Assembly: GCA_947246015.1 (NCBI GenBank)
Contig: CAMXQE010000043.1
Coordinates: 1-32,044, forward strand
Source of the DNA: an uncultured Lachnospiraceae bacterium
GTDB lineage: Bacteria; Bacillota; Clostridia; Lachnospirales; Lachnospiraceae
Reading direction: 5' to 3'
DNA length: 32,044 bases
The notes beneath the pieces are model-generated. The model ran no database searches. It was not told the origin of the DNA and worked only from the letters and a program-made list of their open reading frames with translations. Made by a program: the position numbers and the translations under genes. Every line of letters starts with the position of its first letter. The stretch's first letter is position 1. Below are positions 17,285 to 25,303 of this stretch, piece by piece.

Positions 17285-17518
17285 TTATACTTCTACACCT
17301 TTGCTCTTCATGTACTCAATTACTGCTCCTACTGTCGTAATCTGCTCCAAATCTTCAGACGGAATCTCAATGCCGTATTCTTCTTCAAAAGCCATTACCA
17401 ATTCAAACAAATCCAGAGAATCTGCACCTAAATCATCCTTAAAGGAAGATTCCTCCGTAATTTCTACACCTTCTAAATTCAATTGTTCCTGAATGATTTC
17501 TTTTACTCTTTCCAGCAT
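17285..17518 (-). CDS. acpP: Acyl carrier protein
   Basis: ACP carries growing acyl chains on a 4'-phosphopantetheine arm. The 77-residue acidic protein has the attachment serine S34 in [26 protein letters not shown], which is the diagnostic ACP helix II motif. AAGGAG stands ahead of the ATG. It is the first gene of the fab operon and is followed 1 bp later by fabK, so ACP and the enoyl reductase are coupled. Its promoter carries a FabT-like operator. Confidence 0.97.
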   Translation of the reverse strand: MLERVKEIIQEQLNLEGVEITEESSFKDDLGADSLDLFELVMAFEEEYGIEIPSEDLEQITTVGAVIEYMKSKGVEV

Positions 17519-17552
17519 CGCGTTATCTCCTTTGACCTTTTCATTCTTCTAA

Positions 17553-17573
17553 ATAGTTTGACACTCAAAGTAT
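17553..17573. promoter_or_regulatory. FabT-like operator over the fab operon promoter
   Basis: The palindrome TTTGA-CAC-TCAAA at 17557-17569 is extended by matching ATA/TAT flanks to 21 bp with only one mismatched pair. It covers the -10 box and probable start site of the acpP promoter, an ideal place for a repressor. FabT, a MarR-family repressor that binds with acyl-ACP as corepressor in streptococci, recognises this core. No marR-type gene lies in the window, so the regulator would act from elsewhere. Confidence 0.7.
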
Positions 17574-17597
17574 ATTATCCCATCTCCTATTTGTCAA
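17569..17597 (-). promoter_or_regulatory. Sigma-A promoter of the fab operon
   Basis: The minus strand has a perfect -35 TTGACA (17592-17597), 17 bp, and the -10 TATACT (17569-17574), about 50 bp before the acpP start. It is the strongest promoter sequence in the window. The -10 is inside the FabT-like palindrome. Confidence 0.88.
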
Positions 17598-17627
17598 TAT
17601 ATTTTTTACAGAGCGGGGCATAACTTT

Positions 17628-19424
17628 TTACACCTTGAATTGATTTACACTTTCCATCAATACCTGTACTTTACCTTCCAGTTCCTTTATAATATTATTC
17701 GACTCATCTACCACCTCGGACAATTCCACGGTCATCGCCGATGTTTCCTGTGCAGCGGCCGCATTATCCTGCGCCAGACGATTCAGCAGTGCAAGCGAAC
17801 TTGTCACATTTTCTCTCTGCTTGTCCATCTCCCCTGTCATATCATCGATAGAACGGACAGAAACAACACAATTCTCCAATTCCCTGAATAACTGATTGAA
17901 TTTATTTTGTGTCTCCGACAGGGATGTAACCTGTACATCCACAGAACTGTTGATTTCCTGCATAACGGTTACGGACTGGGATGCATTCGCCAGCAATTCA
18001 TTTACCACGCGGTTGATTTCTTCTACCGATGCTGCCGATTGATGCGCCAGCTTTGCAATTTCATCCGCCACCACTGTAAATCCTCTTCCCAGCTCTCCGG
18101 CCCTCGCCGCCTCTATGCTGGCATTGAGCGCCAAAAGCCCCGTCTGTTCTGAAATCTCATTAATGAGATTGGCCGCTCCCTGAATCTGCTGCACGGACTG
18201 ATTGGTTAATTCCGTCTGCTTATGCATCGCGTCAATGTTAGTTCTTGTTTTATTATTTACTTCTATCAGATGATTCAGCGTATCCATAGACTGCCTGCTT
18301 AAAGATTGCATATCCTTCGCATTTTCATCTAAACGTTCCACTTCCATGCCCGTTTTCTCTATTTTCTCTGCTATGACAACCACTTCATCTGAAGCCGCAT
18401 CGGTAGAAGCTGCCTGTCCGCTCACATTGTTTGCAATGGAGTCGATTGCTGTGGATGCTTCCCCGATAGAAGTACGCATATTATTGAATACTTTTTCAAA
18501 ATCATCCAATGCTTTATTTACTCCCTGCGCTACTTCCATAATTCCCTCTATTAATTTCTGCATGTTCTTCTGTGCGATACTCATAGCATCTGCCGTCTGG
18601 CCGATTTCATCCTTCTGTTTTACATAAATCTCCGCCGTCAAATCGCCTTCTGACATATTTACAGCAAATTCCTGCATTTTCTTTAACGGTTTTACAAGGT
18701 GGGAACCATAAACAAATGCAAGTACCAGTGCCAATACAATTACCACAACAAATACAATATCTACCCTAAGCAAAGCGTTATCATAAGATTTTCCCAGATA
18801 CGCCTTTACTTCAGCCATATCCGCTTCCATATCATCCACATAATTCCCAGTCGATACAATCCAGCCCCAAGGCTCGAAAATTTGGGAATAAGCTACCTTC
18901 GGAGCAACCGTAACCCCATCCGACTTTGTAAAATAAAATTCATTGAAACCGCCTTTTTCTGCGCTCTGGCAGGTTTTCATAATCTCCTGTATAATCATGA
19001 CCCCGTTAGGGTCTTCCAGTTCAAAGCGGTACGCACCTTCTTGGTCCACTAATACAGGATGCATAATTAAAATGTAATTTGTATCATCAATCCAGAAATA
19101 TCCGCTTTGGTCATCCCTGTAACGCATCACGCGGATGATTTCCTTAGCGTCTTCTTTTGCCTGTTCCTCTGTTTTCTCTCCAGCCGTAAACTTATCATAT
19201 TCACTCTGAAGCACTGATATCGTACTCTGCACCTCAGATTTAATTTCCGCATTATAACCGCTGTTTACCGCAGCCACATAAGTATTGTAAGCTGTAGATG
19301 ACATATCTTTAATGGCTAAAATTCCGTTAAAGCCGACTGCTGATGCTGTTAATACTACTAATAATACACATAACAGCATAATTGAACCCCGAAGGCTCTT
19401 CTTCCTCTTCTTCTTTGTATCCAT
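17628..19424 (-). CDS. Methyl-accepting chemotaxis protein with single Cache domain
   Basis: This 598-residue chemoreceptor has a basic N-terminus and TM1 at about 14-37. An extracellular single Cache domain follows at about 40-200, with the family segments [16 protein letters not shown] and [16 protein letters not shown]2 is at about 220-241, HAMP at about 242-300, and a long coiled-coil signalling domain follows. The signalling tip [27 protein letters not shown] (about 424-450) contacts CheA and CheW. Such Cache domains often bind small carboxylates or other metabolites. The ligand here is unknown. No other chemotaxis genes are nearby. It reads toward acpP, its stop being about 30 bp before the acpP -35, with no clear terminator. 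GGAG is 12 nt from the ATG, a rather long spacing. Confidence 0.94.
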   Translation of the reverse strand: MDTKKKRKKSLRGSIMLLCVLLVVLTASAVGFNGILAIKDMSSTAYNTYVAAVNSGYNAEIKSEVQSTISVLQSEYDKFTAGEKTEEQAKEDAKEIIRVMRYRDDQSGYFWIDDTNYILIMHPVLVDQEGAYRFELEDPNGVMIIQEIMKTCQSAEKGGFNEFYFTKSDGVTVAPKVAYSQIFEPWGWIVSTGNYVDDMEADMAEVKAYLGKSYDNALLRVDIVFVVVIVLALVLAFVYGSHLVKPLKKMQEFAVNMSEGDLTAEIYVKQKDEIGQTADAMSIAQKNMQKLIEGIMEVAQGVNKALDDFEKVFNNMRTSIGEASTAIDSIANNVSGQAASTDAASDEVVVIAEKIEKTGMEVERLDENAKDMQSLSRQSMDTLNHLIEVNNKTRTNIDAMHKQTELTNQSVQQIQGAANLINEISEQTGLLALNASIEAARAGELGRGFTVVADEIAKLAHQSAASVEEINRVVNELLANASQSVTVMQEINSSVDVQVTSLSETQNKFNQLFRELENCVVSVRSIDDMTGEMDKQRENVTSSLALLNRLAQDNAAAAQETSAMTVELSEVVDESNNIIKELEGKVQVLMESVNQFKV

Positions 19425-19494
19425 ACCGTAATTCTACTCCTTCCTCATGCTTCTGTAAGTAACAGACTCCTGCGGATGCCTGCTCACACAATTC

Positions 19495-19523
19495 TGTATA
19501 CTATCATACATTATTCAGGACAA
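19495..19523 (-). promoter_or_regulatory. Probable promoter of the chemoreceptor gene
   Basis: The minus strand reads TTGTCC (19518-19523), 17 bp, TATACA (19495-19500), about 70 bp before the start codon. A TAAA followed 16 bp later by TATGATAG overlaps it and loosely resembles a sigma-D motility promoter. The match is too poor to choose between them. Confidence 0.45.
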
Positions 19524-19550
19524 TTTTACCATATTTTTGCCGGTATTGTT

Positions 19551-19571
19551 AAAAAATTGCATAAAAATGCA
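19551..19571 (-). terminator. Possible terminator after rsmI
   Basis: Fourteen bases beyond the rsmI stop the minus strand has TGCAT-TTTT-ATGCA, a 5-bp stem, followed by ATTTTTT. The stem is short, but the U-run is good. It would separate the long holB-rsmI operon from the chemoreceptor gene. Confidence 0.45.
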
Positions 19572-19585
19572 TAATATAATCCAAA

Positions 19586-20428
19586 TTACTCGTGTTTTTG
19601 CCCTAATAATGCCTGATAGACCTCCCTCTTTCCGATTCCCCTGTCCTTTGCAACCAGCTTCATCGCTTCCTTCCGCCCGACTCCCTGCTCCTCATAATAC
19701 TGCATATGTTCTCCCACAGAAAGTTCCATCCACTCCCGCCTTGCTTCTTCCTGCTTTACTGCAATTCCTTTTCCCTCCACCACTAATACATATTCCCCTC
19801 TCGGCTCATTCTCCTCGTAATATGTAACCGCCTCTTCCAAAGTCATAGGCATAACCGTTTCAAACTTCTTTGTCAGTTCCCGGCATATGGTAATCTTCCG
19901 ATTTCCCAACGTTTCCTTTAATTCGCACAACAGCTTAACCAAATGATGCGGTGCCTCGTACAAAACCATTGTCCTGCTTTCCTGCGCTAATTCCGCCAGC
20001 ACCTCCTTTCTCTCTTTTTTCTCCGACGGCAGGAAACCTTCAAAACAAAAGCGCCTCGTACTCAGCCCCGACAGAGTCAATGCCGTAATACAGGCTGCTG
20101 CTCCCGGCAGGGAAGTTACCCGGATTCCCGCCTCGCGGCACAGAACTACCAAAGTCTCACCGGGATCGGATATAGCCGGAGTCCCCGCGTCCGTAACAAG
20201 CGCCACATCCTTCCCTTCCCGCATCAGTCCTATCAGATAATGCGCTTTCTCTACCCTGTTATATTCATGATAACTGGTCATCGGTGTTTCAATCTGAAAA
20301 TGATTCAGCAGCTTAATACTGTTTCGCGTATCTTCCGCTGCAATGATATCCACACTCCGTAATGTTTCCAGTACCCGAAGGGATATGTCCCCCAGATTGC
20401 CTATGGGCGTCGCGCACAAATACAACAT
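19586..20428 (-). CDS. rsmI: 16S rRNA (cytidine1402-2'-O)-methyltransferase
   Basis: RsmI adds the 2'-O-methyl group to C1402 in the decoding centre of 16S rRNA, using S-adenosylmethionine. From the ATG at 20428 the protein has 280 residues and begins MLYLCATPIGNLGDISLRVLETL, the canonical start. AGGAGG lies 9 nt upstream. The open frame extends 19 codons further, but that part comes from the palindromic repeat and should not be included. Family segments include AEDTRNSIKLLNHF, TSYHEYN, LVTDAGTPAISDPG, SLPGAAACITALTLSG and EAPHHLVKLL. It is the last gene of the conserved yaaR-holB-ricT-trmN6-rsmI block. Confidence 0.96.
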   Translation of the reverse strand: MLYLCATPIGNLGDISLRVLETLRSVDIIAAEDTRNSIKLLNHFQIETPMTSYHEYNRVEKAHYLIGLMREGKDVALVTDAGTPAISDPGETLVVLCREAGIRVTSLPGAAACITALTLSGLSTRRFCFEGFLPSEKKERKEVLAELAQESRTMVLYEAPHHLVKLLCELKETLGNRKITICRELTKKFETVMPMTLEEAVTYYEENEPRGEYVLVVEGKGIAVKQEEARREWMELSVGEHMQYYEEQGVGRKEAMKLVAKDRGIGKREVYQALLGQKHE

Positions 20429-20453
20429 TCTGTCATTCCTCCTATTCCAGCTA

Positions 20454-20561
20454 TTATTCCAGTTCCGCAGCCACCCTTCCAACACCTTCGTCAGCAGAGT
20501 AAGTTGTGTCCGCTTCGCCTCCGCAACTTACTCTGGGCGTTCTCCGGGTGGCTGCTGTTTT
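20454..20561. repeat. 108-bp palindromic repeat, copy A
   Basis: This unit contains two nested perfect stems. The outer pair is GCAGCCACCC (20467-20476) with GGGTGGCTGC (20546-20555). The inner pair is CAGAGTAAGTTG (20495-20506) with CAACTTACTCTG (20524-20535). Read on the plus strand it ends in a run of six T. It is directly followed by a nearly identical copy. It lies between trmN6 and rsmI and reaches to within 26 bp of the rsmI start. It behaves like a REP/BIME-type extragenic palindrome. Its function is unknown. Confidence 0.9.
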
Positions 20562-20669
20562 TTATTCCAGTTCCGCAGCCACCCTTCCAACACCTTCATC
20601 AGCAGAGTAAGTTGTGTCCGCTTCGCCTCCGCAACTTGCTCTGGGCGTTGGCCGGGTGGCTGCTGTTTT
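20562..20669. repeat. 108-bp palindromic repeat, copy B
   Basis: Copy B repeats copy A with a period of exactly 108 bp and only four evident base changes: G to A at 20598, A to G in the right inner arm, and CT to GG before the outer right arm. The inner arms are 20603-20614 and 20632-20643. The change in the right arm turns an A-U pair into a G-U pair, so the hairpin is kept. The outer stem is unchanged. After it, a degenerate fragment resembling the next unit start runs to the trmN6 stop codon. Confidence 0.9.
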
Positions 20670-20683
20670 TGTCCAGTTCTGCA

Positions 20684-21421
20684 CTAATATCCATATATTT
20701 CGTATATTTCCGGCATATATACTCCGGGTTCCCTGTAAATAATCAATGGGCGCTCCACTGTCATCCGCGGCCTCCCGCCTCTGTTCGCCTCTATCAGAAC
20801 CATATTCGGCTCCCTGTCCACAAAAGGGTGGACCATCTGCATCCTCTTCGGCTCCAACCGGTATTCCCGCAGCATCACCATGATTTCCGCCAGCCGGAAC
20901 GGACGATGCACCATATAAAAATTCCCTCCTGGCTTCAATACTTTTGCAGCCTGTGCTATCACATCTTCTAAGGTACATAAAATCTCATGCCTGGCGATGG
21001 CTTTCGGTTCTTCGGGATTCTTTATCCCATGCTGTCCAATCATATACGGCGGATTGCAGGTTACAACGTCAAAAGAGGCAGCGCCAAACAGCGTTCCTGC
21101 CTCCTTTATATCCCCCTGCACAATTATAATCTTATCCTGCAAACGGTTCAGTTCTACGCTGCGCCTGGCCATATCTGCGCTTTCCTCCTGAATTTCCAAT
21201 CCCGTCAGATGAGCCGCCTCTGTTTTTGCTTCCATGAGGATGGGTATGATACCTGTACCGGTTCCCATATCCAATACCTTATCTCCCTTTCCCGCCTTAG
21301 CAAATCCGGATAATAATACCGCATCCATCCCGAAGCAGAATTTCTTCGGATTTTGAATAATTTGATAACCGTTTCTCTGAAGTTCATCCAATCTTTCGTT
21401 TTCTTTAAGGTTAATTGTCAT
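20684..21421 (-). CDS. trmN6: tRNA1(Val) (adenine37-N6)-methyltransferase family (YabB/TrmN6)
   Basis: This 245-residue class I methyltransferase has the SAM-binding loop DMGTGTGIIP (51-60), an acidic end of strand 2 in LEIQEESADMA, and the adenine-N6 catalytic motif NPPY (123-126). The N-terminal NPKKFCFGMDAVLLSGFA is typical of the YabB/YfiC group, which methylates A37 of tRNA1-Val in E. coli. Its target here is inferred by family. The start codon overlaps the end of ricT by 11 bp. The AGGAGGG upstream is 14 nt away, so translational coupling is likely. The stop lies at the edge of the palindromic repeat pair. Confidence 0.92.
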   Translation of the reverse strand: MTINLKENERLDELQRNGYQIIQNPKKFCFGMDAVLLSGFAKAGKGDKVLDMGTGTGIIPILMEAKTEAAHLTGLEIQEESADMARRSVELNRLQDKIIIVQGDIKEAGTLFGAASFDVVTCNPPYMIGQHGIKNPEEPKAIARHEILCTLEDVIAQAAKVLKPGGNFYMVHRPFRLAEIMVMLREYRLEPKRMQMVHPFVDREPNMVLIEANRGGRPRMTVERPLIIYREPGVYMPEIYEIYGY

Positions 21422-22322
21422 CCAGCTTCGATTTTCCCTCCTGCTTTTCCAGCTTTTCCAGCTTTTTCAGTTCCTCGTCATTCACTTCTACTCTTGCATT
21501 CTTGTTGTGCTTTCTCTTAAACCGAAGCTGATCTACTTTATATTCCTGTATCTCTCTTTCATCATCCTTGACGATAATCACTTTCACCAACTGGCGCAGT
21601 ACATTAACGCTGTGCACTTCACCCTTATATCCGTCATCTGTCGTTACAAAATCACCTACATTGGGAAGCCGTCGGTTCAATTCCTCATACGTCTCCTCTT
21701 CATTCTTCAGACAGCACATCAACCGGCCGCACACACCCGATATTTTCGTAGGATTCAGGGAAAGGTTCTGTTCCTTCGCCATCTTAATGGATACGGGAAT
21801 GAATTCTGAAAGATAAGTGTGACAGCAGAGAGCCCGTCCGCAGATACCGACTCCTCCTACGATTTTTGTCTCATCCCTGACGCCAATCTGTCTTAATTCT
21901 ATTCTCGTCTTAAATACCGAAGCAAGGTCCTTTACCAACTCCCGGAAATCAATCCGCCCATCTGCTGTAAAATAAAACAGTACTTTATTATTATCAAAAG
22001 TATACTCTGCATCAATCAGCTTCATATCCAGGTTATGCTTCTTGATTTTCTCAAGACATATTTTAAAGGCATCCTTTTCCTTTATCTTATTCGCCGCCTC
22101 CTGTTCCACATCTTTAGGTGTGGCAATACGCAGCACCGGCTTTAACGGCTGGATAATTTTATCATTTTCCACATCCTTCGGCTCACTGACTACCGTTCCG
22201 TATTCAATCCCCCTTGCAGTCTCTACGATAACATGATCCCCTTTTTTTATATGAAAACGTCCAGGGTCAAAAAAGTATATCTTCCCTGCCGTTCTGAAAC
22301 GTACTCCTATTACTTTTACCAT
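21411..22322 (-). CDS. ricT: Regulatory iron-sulfur protein RicT (YaaT, PSP1 domain)
   Basis: RicT with RicA and RicF forms the Y-complex of Bacillus, which supports RNase Y mRNA processing and influences sporulation and competence. The 303-residue protein has the PSP1 core across about 1-220. Six cysteines, C161, C166, C167, C198, C203 and C204, occur in GICGRALCCHTYL and GVCGRLMCC and are the likely Fe-S ligands. The lysine-rich C-terminal tail (about 255-303) is probably disordered. It starts 12 bp after holB and overlaps trmN6, as in the conserved Firmicute cluster. No ricA or ricF homologue is in the window. Confidence 0.94.
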   Translation of the reverse strand: MVKVIGVRFRTAGKIYFFDPGRFHIKKGDHVIVETARGIEYGTVVSEPKDVENDKIIQPLKPVLRIATPKDVEQEAANKIKEKDAFKICLEKIKKHNLDMKLIDAEYTFDNNKVLFYFTADGRIDFRELVKDLASVFKTRIELRQIGVRDETKIVGGVGICGRALCCHTYLSEFIPVSIKMAKEQNLSLNPTKISGVCGRLMCCLKNEEETYEELNRRLPNVGDFVTTDDGYKGEVHSVNVLRQLVKVIIVKDDEREIQEYKVDQLRFKRKHNKNARVEVNDEELKKLEKLEKQEGKSKLDDN

Positions 22323-22334
22323 AATCTATCAACC

Positions 22335-23342
22335 TCATGAATTCTCTTTAATTGTCAAAAGCAAAAGTTCCATCGTCAGGTCAAAATTTACATTTGCATT
22401 CAGACGTCCCTTTGCCTTATCCAGAGCACTTATGACACTCTCAATCCCTTCATACGTGCTTCTGTCCGCTACTTTTCTAATATACTGTATTTCCTCTCTG
22501 AAAATCAAGTGATTTACATCATGTGTCGCCTTAAACAGCAGCACATCCCGATACCATATGGCAAGGATATCCATATAATCGTTGACATCCAGTTTATATT
22601 CATTGATTTTTTTGATGGCTGTCACAATCTCGCTGATTTCCATATCGTTAATGTATTTTAAAAGCGTCACCGCCTCTTCCTTTACATGGTCAAAATCCTC
22701 GCTGGCTGCCAGCATTTTTGCCTTTCCGATATTTCCCCTGGCAAACGCCACACAGACATCCGCTTTATAATCCGGCACCTGCATCGTCCCCATCAGGAAA
22801 CGCTTTACCTGGCTGTCTTTTACCGGCTTCATATTCAATACCACGCACCGGCTCAGAATCGTAGGAAGAAGGGCTTCCACATTTGTAGTCAAAATAAGAA
22901 TGACTGCATACTCCGGCGGCTCCTCTAAGGTCTTTAACAGCGCATTCTGTGCCTGCACTGTCATCTTTTCCCCTTCATTTATGATATAAATCTTATGGCT
23001 GCCCGCATACGGCTTGATTGCAACATTTCCGTTAATCTGTCCGCGGATATCCTCCACCCCGATTGTTCCCGGTTTTTCATGGGAAACATAGATTACATCC
23101 GGCTGGTTTCCGCTTGCCATCTGCTTACAGGAGCGGCATTCCCCGCAAGGTTCTATCGCATCCGGCGACACATCCGGTTTCTCGCATTGAAGCGCAGCCG
23201 CAAAGACTTTTGCCACAAATTCTTTCCCCGAACTCCTCTCTCCGTTTATGATATATGCATGGGACACCTTATTCTGTTTCAATACATTCTGCAAATGTTC
23301 TTTTATCTGCTCCTGCCCTATGATATCTGCAAATTTTGCCAT
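22335..23342 (-). CDS. holB: DNA polymerase III, delta-prime subunit
   Basis: HolB is part of the clamp loader that opens the sliding clamp at primed DNA. The 335-residue AAA+ protein begins FADIIGQEQIKEHLQNVLKQNKVSHAYIINGERSSGKE. Its degenerate P-loop (GERSSGK, 34-40) fits delta-prime, which does not hydrolyse ATP. A zinc module has C53, C66, C69 and C72 in the LQC and CGECRSC segments. The sensor segment NALLKTLEEPPEYAVILILTT and the SRC motif in LPTILSRC are present. GGAGG with a 7-nt spacing precedes the ATG. It lies in the conserved yaaR-holB-ricT order. Confidence 0.95.
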   Translation of the reverse strand: MAKFADIIGQEQIKEHLQNVLKQNKVSHAYIINGERSSGKEFVAKVFAAALQCEKPDVSPDAIEPCGECRSCKQMASGNQPDVIYVSHEKPGTIGVEDIRGQINGNVAIKPYAGSHKIYIINEGEKMTVQAQNALLKTLEEPPEYAVILILTTNVEALLPTILSRCVVLNMKPVKDSQVKRFLMGTMQVPDYKADVCVAFARGNIGKAKMLAASEDFDHVKEEAVTLLKYINDMEISEIVTAIKKINEYKLDVNDYMDILAIWYRDVLLFKATHDVNHLIFREEIQYIRKVADRSTYEGIESVISALDKAKGRLNANVNFDLTMELLLLTIKENS

Positions 23343-23361
23343 CTCATAACCTCCGTATCCC

Positions 23362-23805
23362 TCAGGTGAAAATATCCAGAAGCAATCCTCTTATCTCACC
23401 TATCTTATTCAGTATCCCTAAATTATCCTTTTCATCCTTTACAAGTTCTTTCGCCAGTTCATCCAGTTTCTCATCTACCAGCCTTACGATACCATATACT
23501 CTGTGCCGTCCCCTTTTATCCAGAAAATTTTCCCTCGAAAATGAATGAGAACGGTTTACGATTTCATTCATGAATTCCTTTACCAATCCTCTGTACTTCT
23601 TCATATCCTTGATATCACGATGTCTGGCCAGCTTATCCCCCTGCATCGTGATTTCTTCCATCAGGGATGTGAGCCTTGCCTGCAATTCCTGTTCTTCAAT
23701 ATGGCTGACAAGTGTGAATTTAAAGGTTCCGTCCGCAGTCTGCTGCTGCTGTGCCGGCTGTTCCACCGCTGCCGGTTTATTCAGCTGATTCACCTTGATA
23801 TCCAT
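23362..23805 (-). CDS. yaaR: YaaR family protein (DUF327)
   Basis: This 147-residue protein belongs to the YaaR family, which lies just upstream of holB in many Firmicutes and whose function is unknown to me. A short low-complexity segment rich in Pro, Gln and Ala occurs at about 10-27. It is followed by a mainly helical domain with the family segments [27 protein letters not shown] and [22 protein letters not shown]. The ATG at 23805 has AGGAGG 7 nt upstream. A 20-codon longer open frame exists but has no comparable signal. It is 49 bp after pyk and 19 bp before holB. Confidence 0.88.
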   Translation of the reverse strand: MDIKVNQLNKPAAVEQPAQQQQTADGTFKFTLVSHIEEQELQARLTSLMEEITMQGDKLARHRDIKDMKKYRGLVKEFMNEIVNRSHSFSRENFLDKRGRHRVYGIVRLVDEKLDELAKELVKDEKDNLGILNKIGEIRGLLLDIFT

Positions 23806-23854
23806 ATATACGCCTCCTCTCTCCCCTATATATTTCGGATTTTCCCTCCGATTC

Positions 23855-25267
23855 CTATACCTCAATCACGCGAATCATATTGGTTGTTCCCGATATTCCC
23901 AACGGAACACCCGCTGTGAGCACTGCTACATCGCCCCGCTTCACATACCCTGCCTTCTCTACCGCACGCGTCGCCTGCTCAAACAAATCATCGGCCTTTT
24001 CCTCTTTTTCAATTAAAATCGGCACTACCCCCCAGGACAGATTCAGCTGCCTGCATACCCTGGGATTTACCGCACATGCAATAATCGGACAATCCGGTTT
24101 ATATCTGGATATCATCCCTGCCGTAAACCCTGACATCGTAACCGTAATGATTGCCGCAGCATCCAAATGGGCGGCTGTAGTACATGTTGCATGGGATATC
24201 GCAGTCGTAACATCCGGTGAAACCGCAGCGCCTCTTCTCTTCATACGCGCCGTATAATCAATATCCTTTTCCGAACGTTCCGCAATCCTCGCCATCGTCT
24301 TTACTGCCTCCACCGGATATTTACCGGCTGCGCTTTCCCCGGAAAGCATGATTGCAGTGGTCCCGTCGTATATAGCATTGGCTATATCCGTTGCTTCCGC
24401 CCTTGTAGGTCTTGGATTCTTAATCATGGATTCTAACATCTGAGTGGCTGTAATCACATGTTTTCCCTGTGCCTCTGCCATTTTTATCATCTTCTTCTGA
24501 AGCACCGGCACTTCTTCCAAAGGAATCTCCACACCCATATCCCCTCTTGCCACCATTATGCCGTCTGAAACAGACAATATTTCCTCCAGATTCTGAATTC
24601 CCTGCATATTTTCAATTTTGGCAATGACCTTCATCATACTGTTATGTTCTTCCAGTATTTTACGCACTTCTAAAATATCTTCTTTACACCTTGTAAACGA
24701 AGCAGCGATAAAATCGTATCCCAATTCACAGCCGAATATGATATCTTCCCTGTCGGTATCATTGATATACGGCATGGACAAAACTGCGTTCGGCACATTC
24801 ACACCCTTGTGATTAGACACCATGCCGCCGTTTACTACCGTACAGATGATTTCTTCCCCTTTGATTTCCTCTACGATCATCTCTATCAAACCATCGTCAA
24901 TTAAGATGGACATTCCCGTCTTTACATCATCTTTCAGATTTTTATAGGTAATGGAAGCCTTTTCAGAATTGCCAGGCACTTCTTCTGTAGTAAGAATGAA
25001 CCTCTGCCCTGCCGTCAATTCCGCTTTCCCACCCTCAAAATCACACAGACGGATTTCCGGTCCTTTCGTATCCAGCAGCGTAGCAACCGGAATATTCAAC
25101 TCGCCGCTCACCCGCACTACTCTTGCAAACTTTTTCTTATGCTCCTCATGGGTTCCATGCGAAAAATTGAAACGTGCTACATCCATGCCTGCCAGCATCA
25201 GTTCCCTCAATCTCTCCTCACTCTCACTGGCCGGTCCTATTGTACAGATAATTTTTGTCTTTCTCAT
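23855..25267 (-). CDS. pyk: Pyruvate kinase
   Basis: Pyruvate kinase makes ATP and pyruvate from ADP and phosphoenolpyruvate at the end of glycolysis. From the ATG at 25267 it has 470 residues, beginning [22 protein letters not shown] three codons earlier is less likely. Active-site segments include [50 protein letters not shown] and [25 protein letters not shown]. It lacks the C-terminal PEP-utilizer extension found in Bacillus enzymes. It lies 36 bp after the decarboxylase gene, in the position where tmk is found in Bacillus. It may also have a promoter inside the upstream gene, which I could not identify. Confidence 0.96.
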   Translation of the reverse strand: MRKTKIICTIGPASESEERLRELMLAGMDVARFNFSHGTHEEHKKKFARVVRVSGELNIPVATLLDTKGPEIRLCDFEGGKAELTAGQRFILTTEEVPGNSEKASITYKNLKDDVKTGMSILIDDGLIEMIVEEIKGEEIICTVVNGGMVSNHKGVNVPNAVLSMPYINDTDREDIIFGCELGYDFIAASFTRCKEDILEVRKILEEHNSMMKVIAKIENMQGIQNLEEILSVSDGIMVARGDMGVEIPLEEVPVLQKKMIKMAEAQGKHVITATQMLESMIKNPRPTRAEATDIANAIYDGTTAIMLSGESAAGKYPVEAVKTMARIAERSEKDIDYTARMKRRGAAVSPDVTTAISHATCTTAAHLDAAAIITVTMSGFTAGMISRYKPDCPIIACAVNPRVCRQLNLSWGVVPILIEKEEKADDLFEQATRAVEKAGYVKRGDVAVLTAGVPLGISGTTNMIRVIEV

Positions 25268-25303
25268 TCTTTCCAAATCCCTTTCTGCTTTTTCTGTTAT
25301 TAT

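Noticed and set aside
20343..20978. Several overlapping open frames on both strands with internally repeated peptides
   Set aside because: They arise from the tandem 108-bp palindromic units and the antisense of rsmI and trmN6. There are no start signals and no family resemblance.
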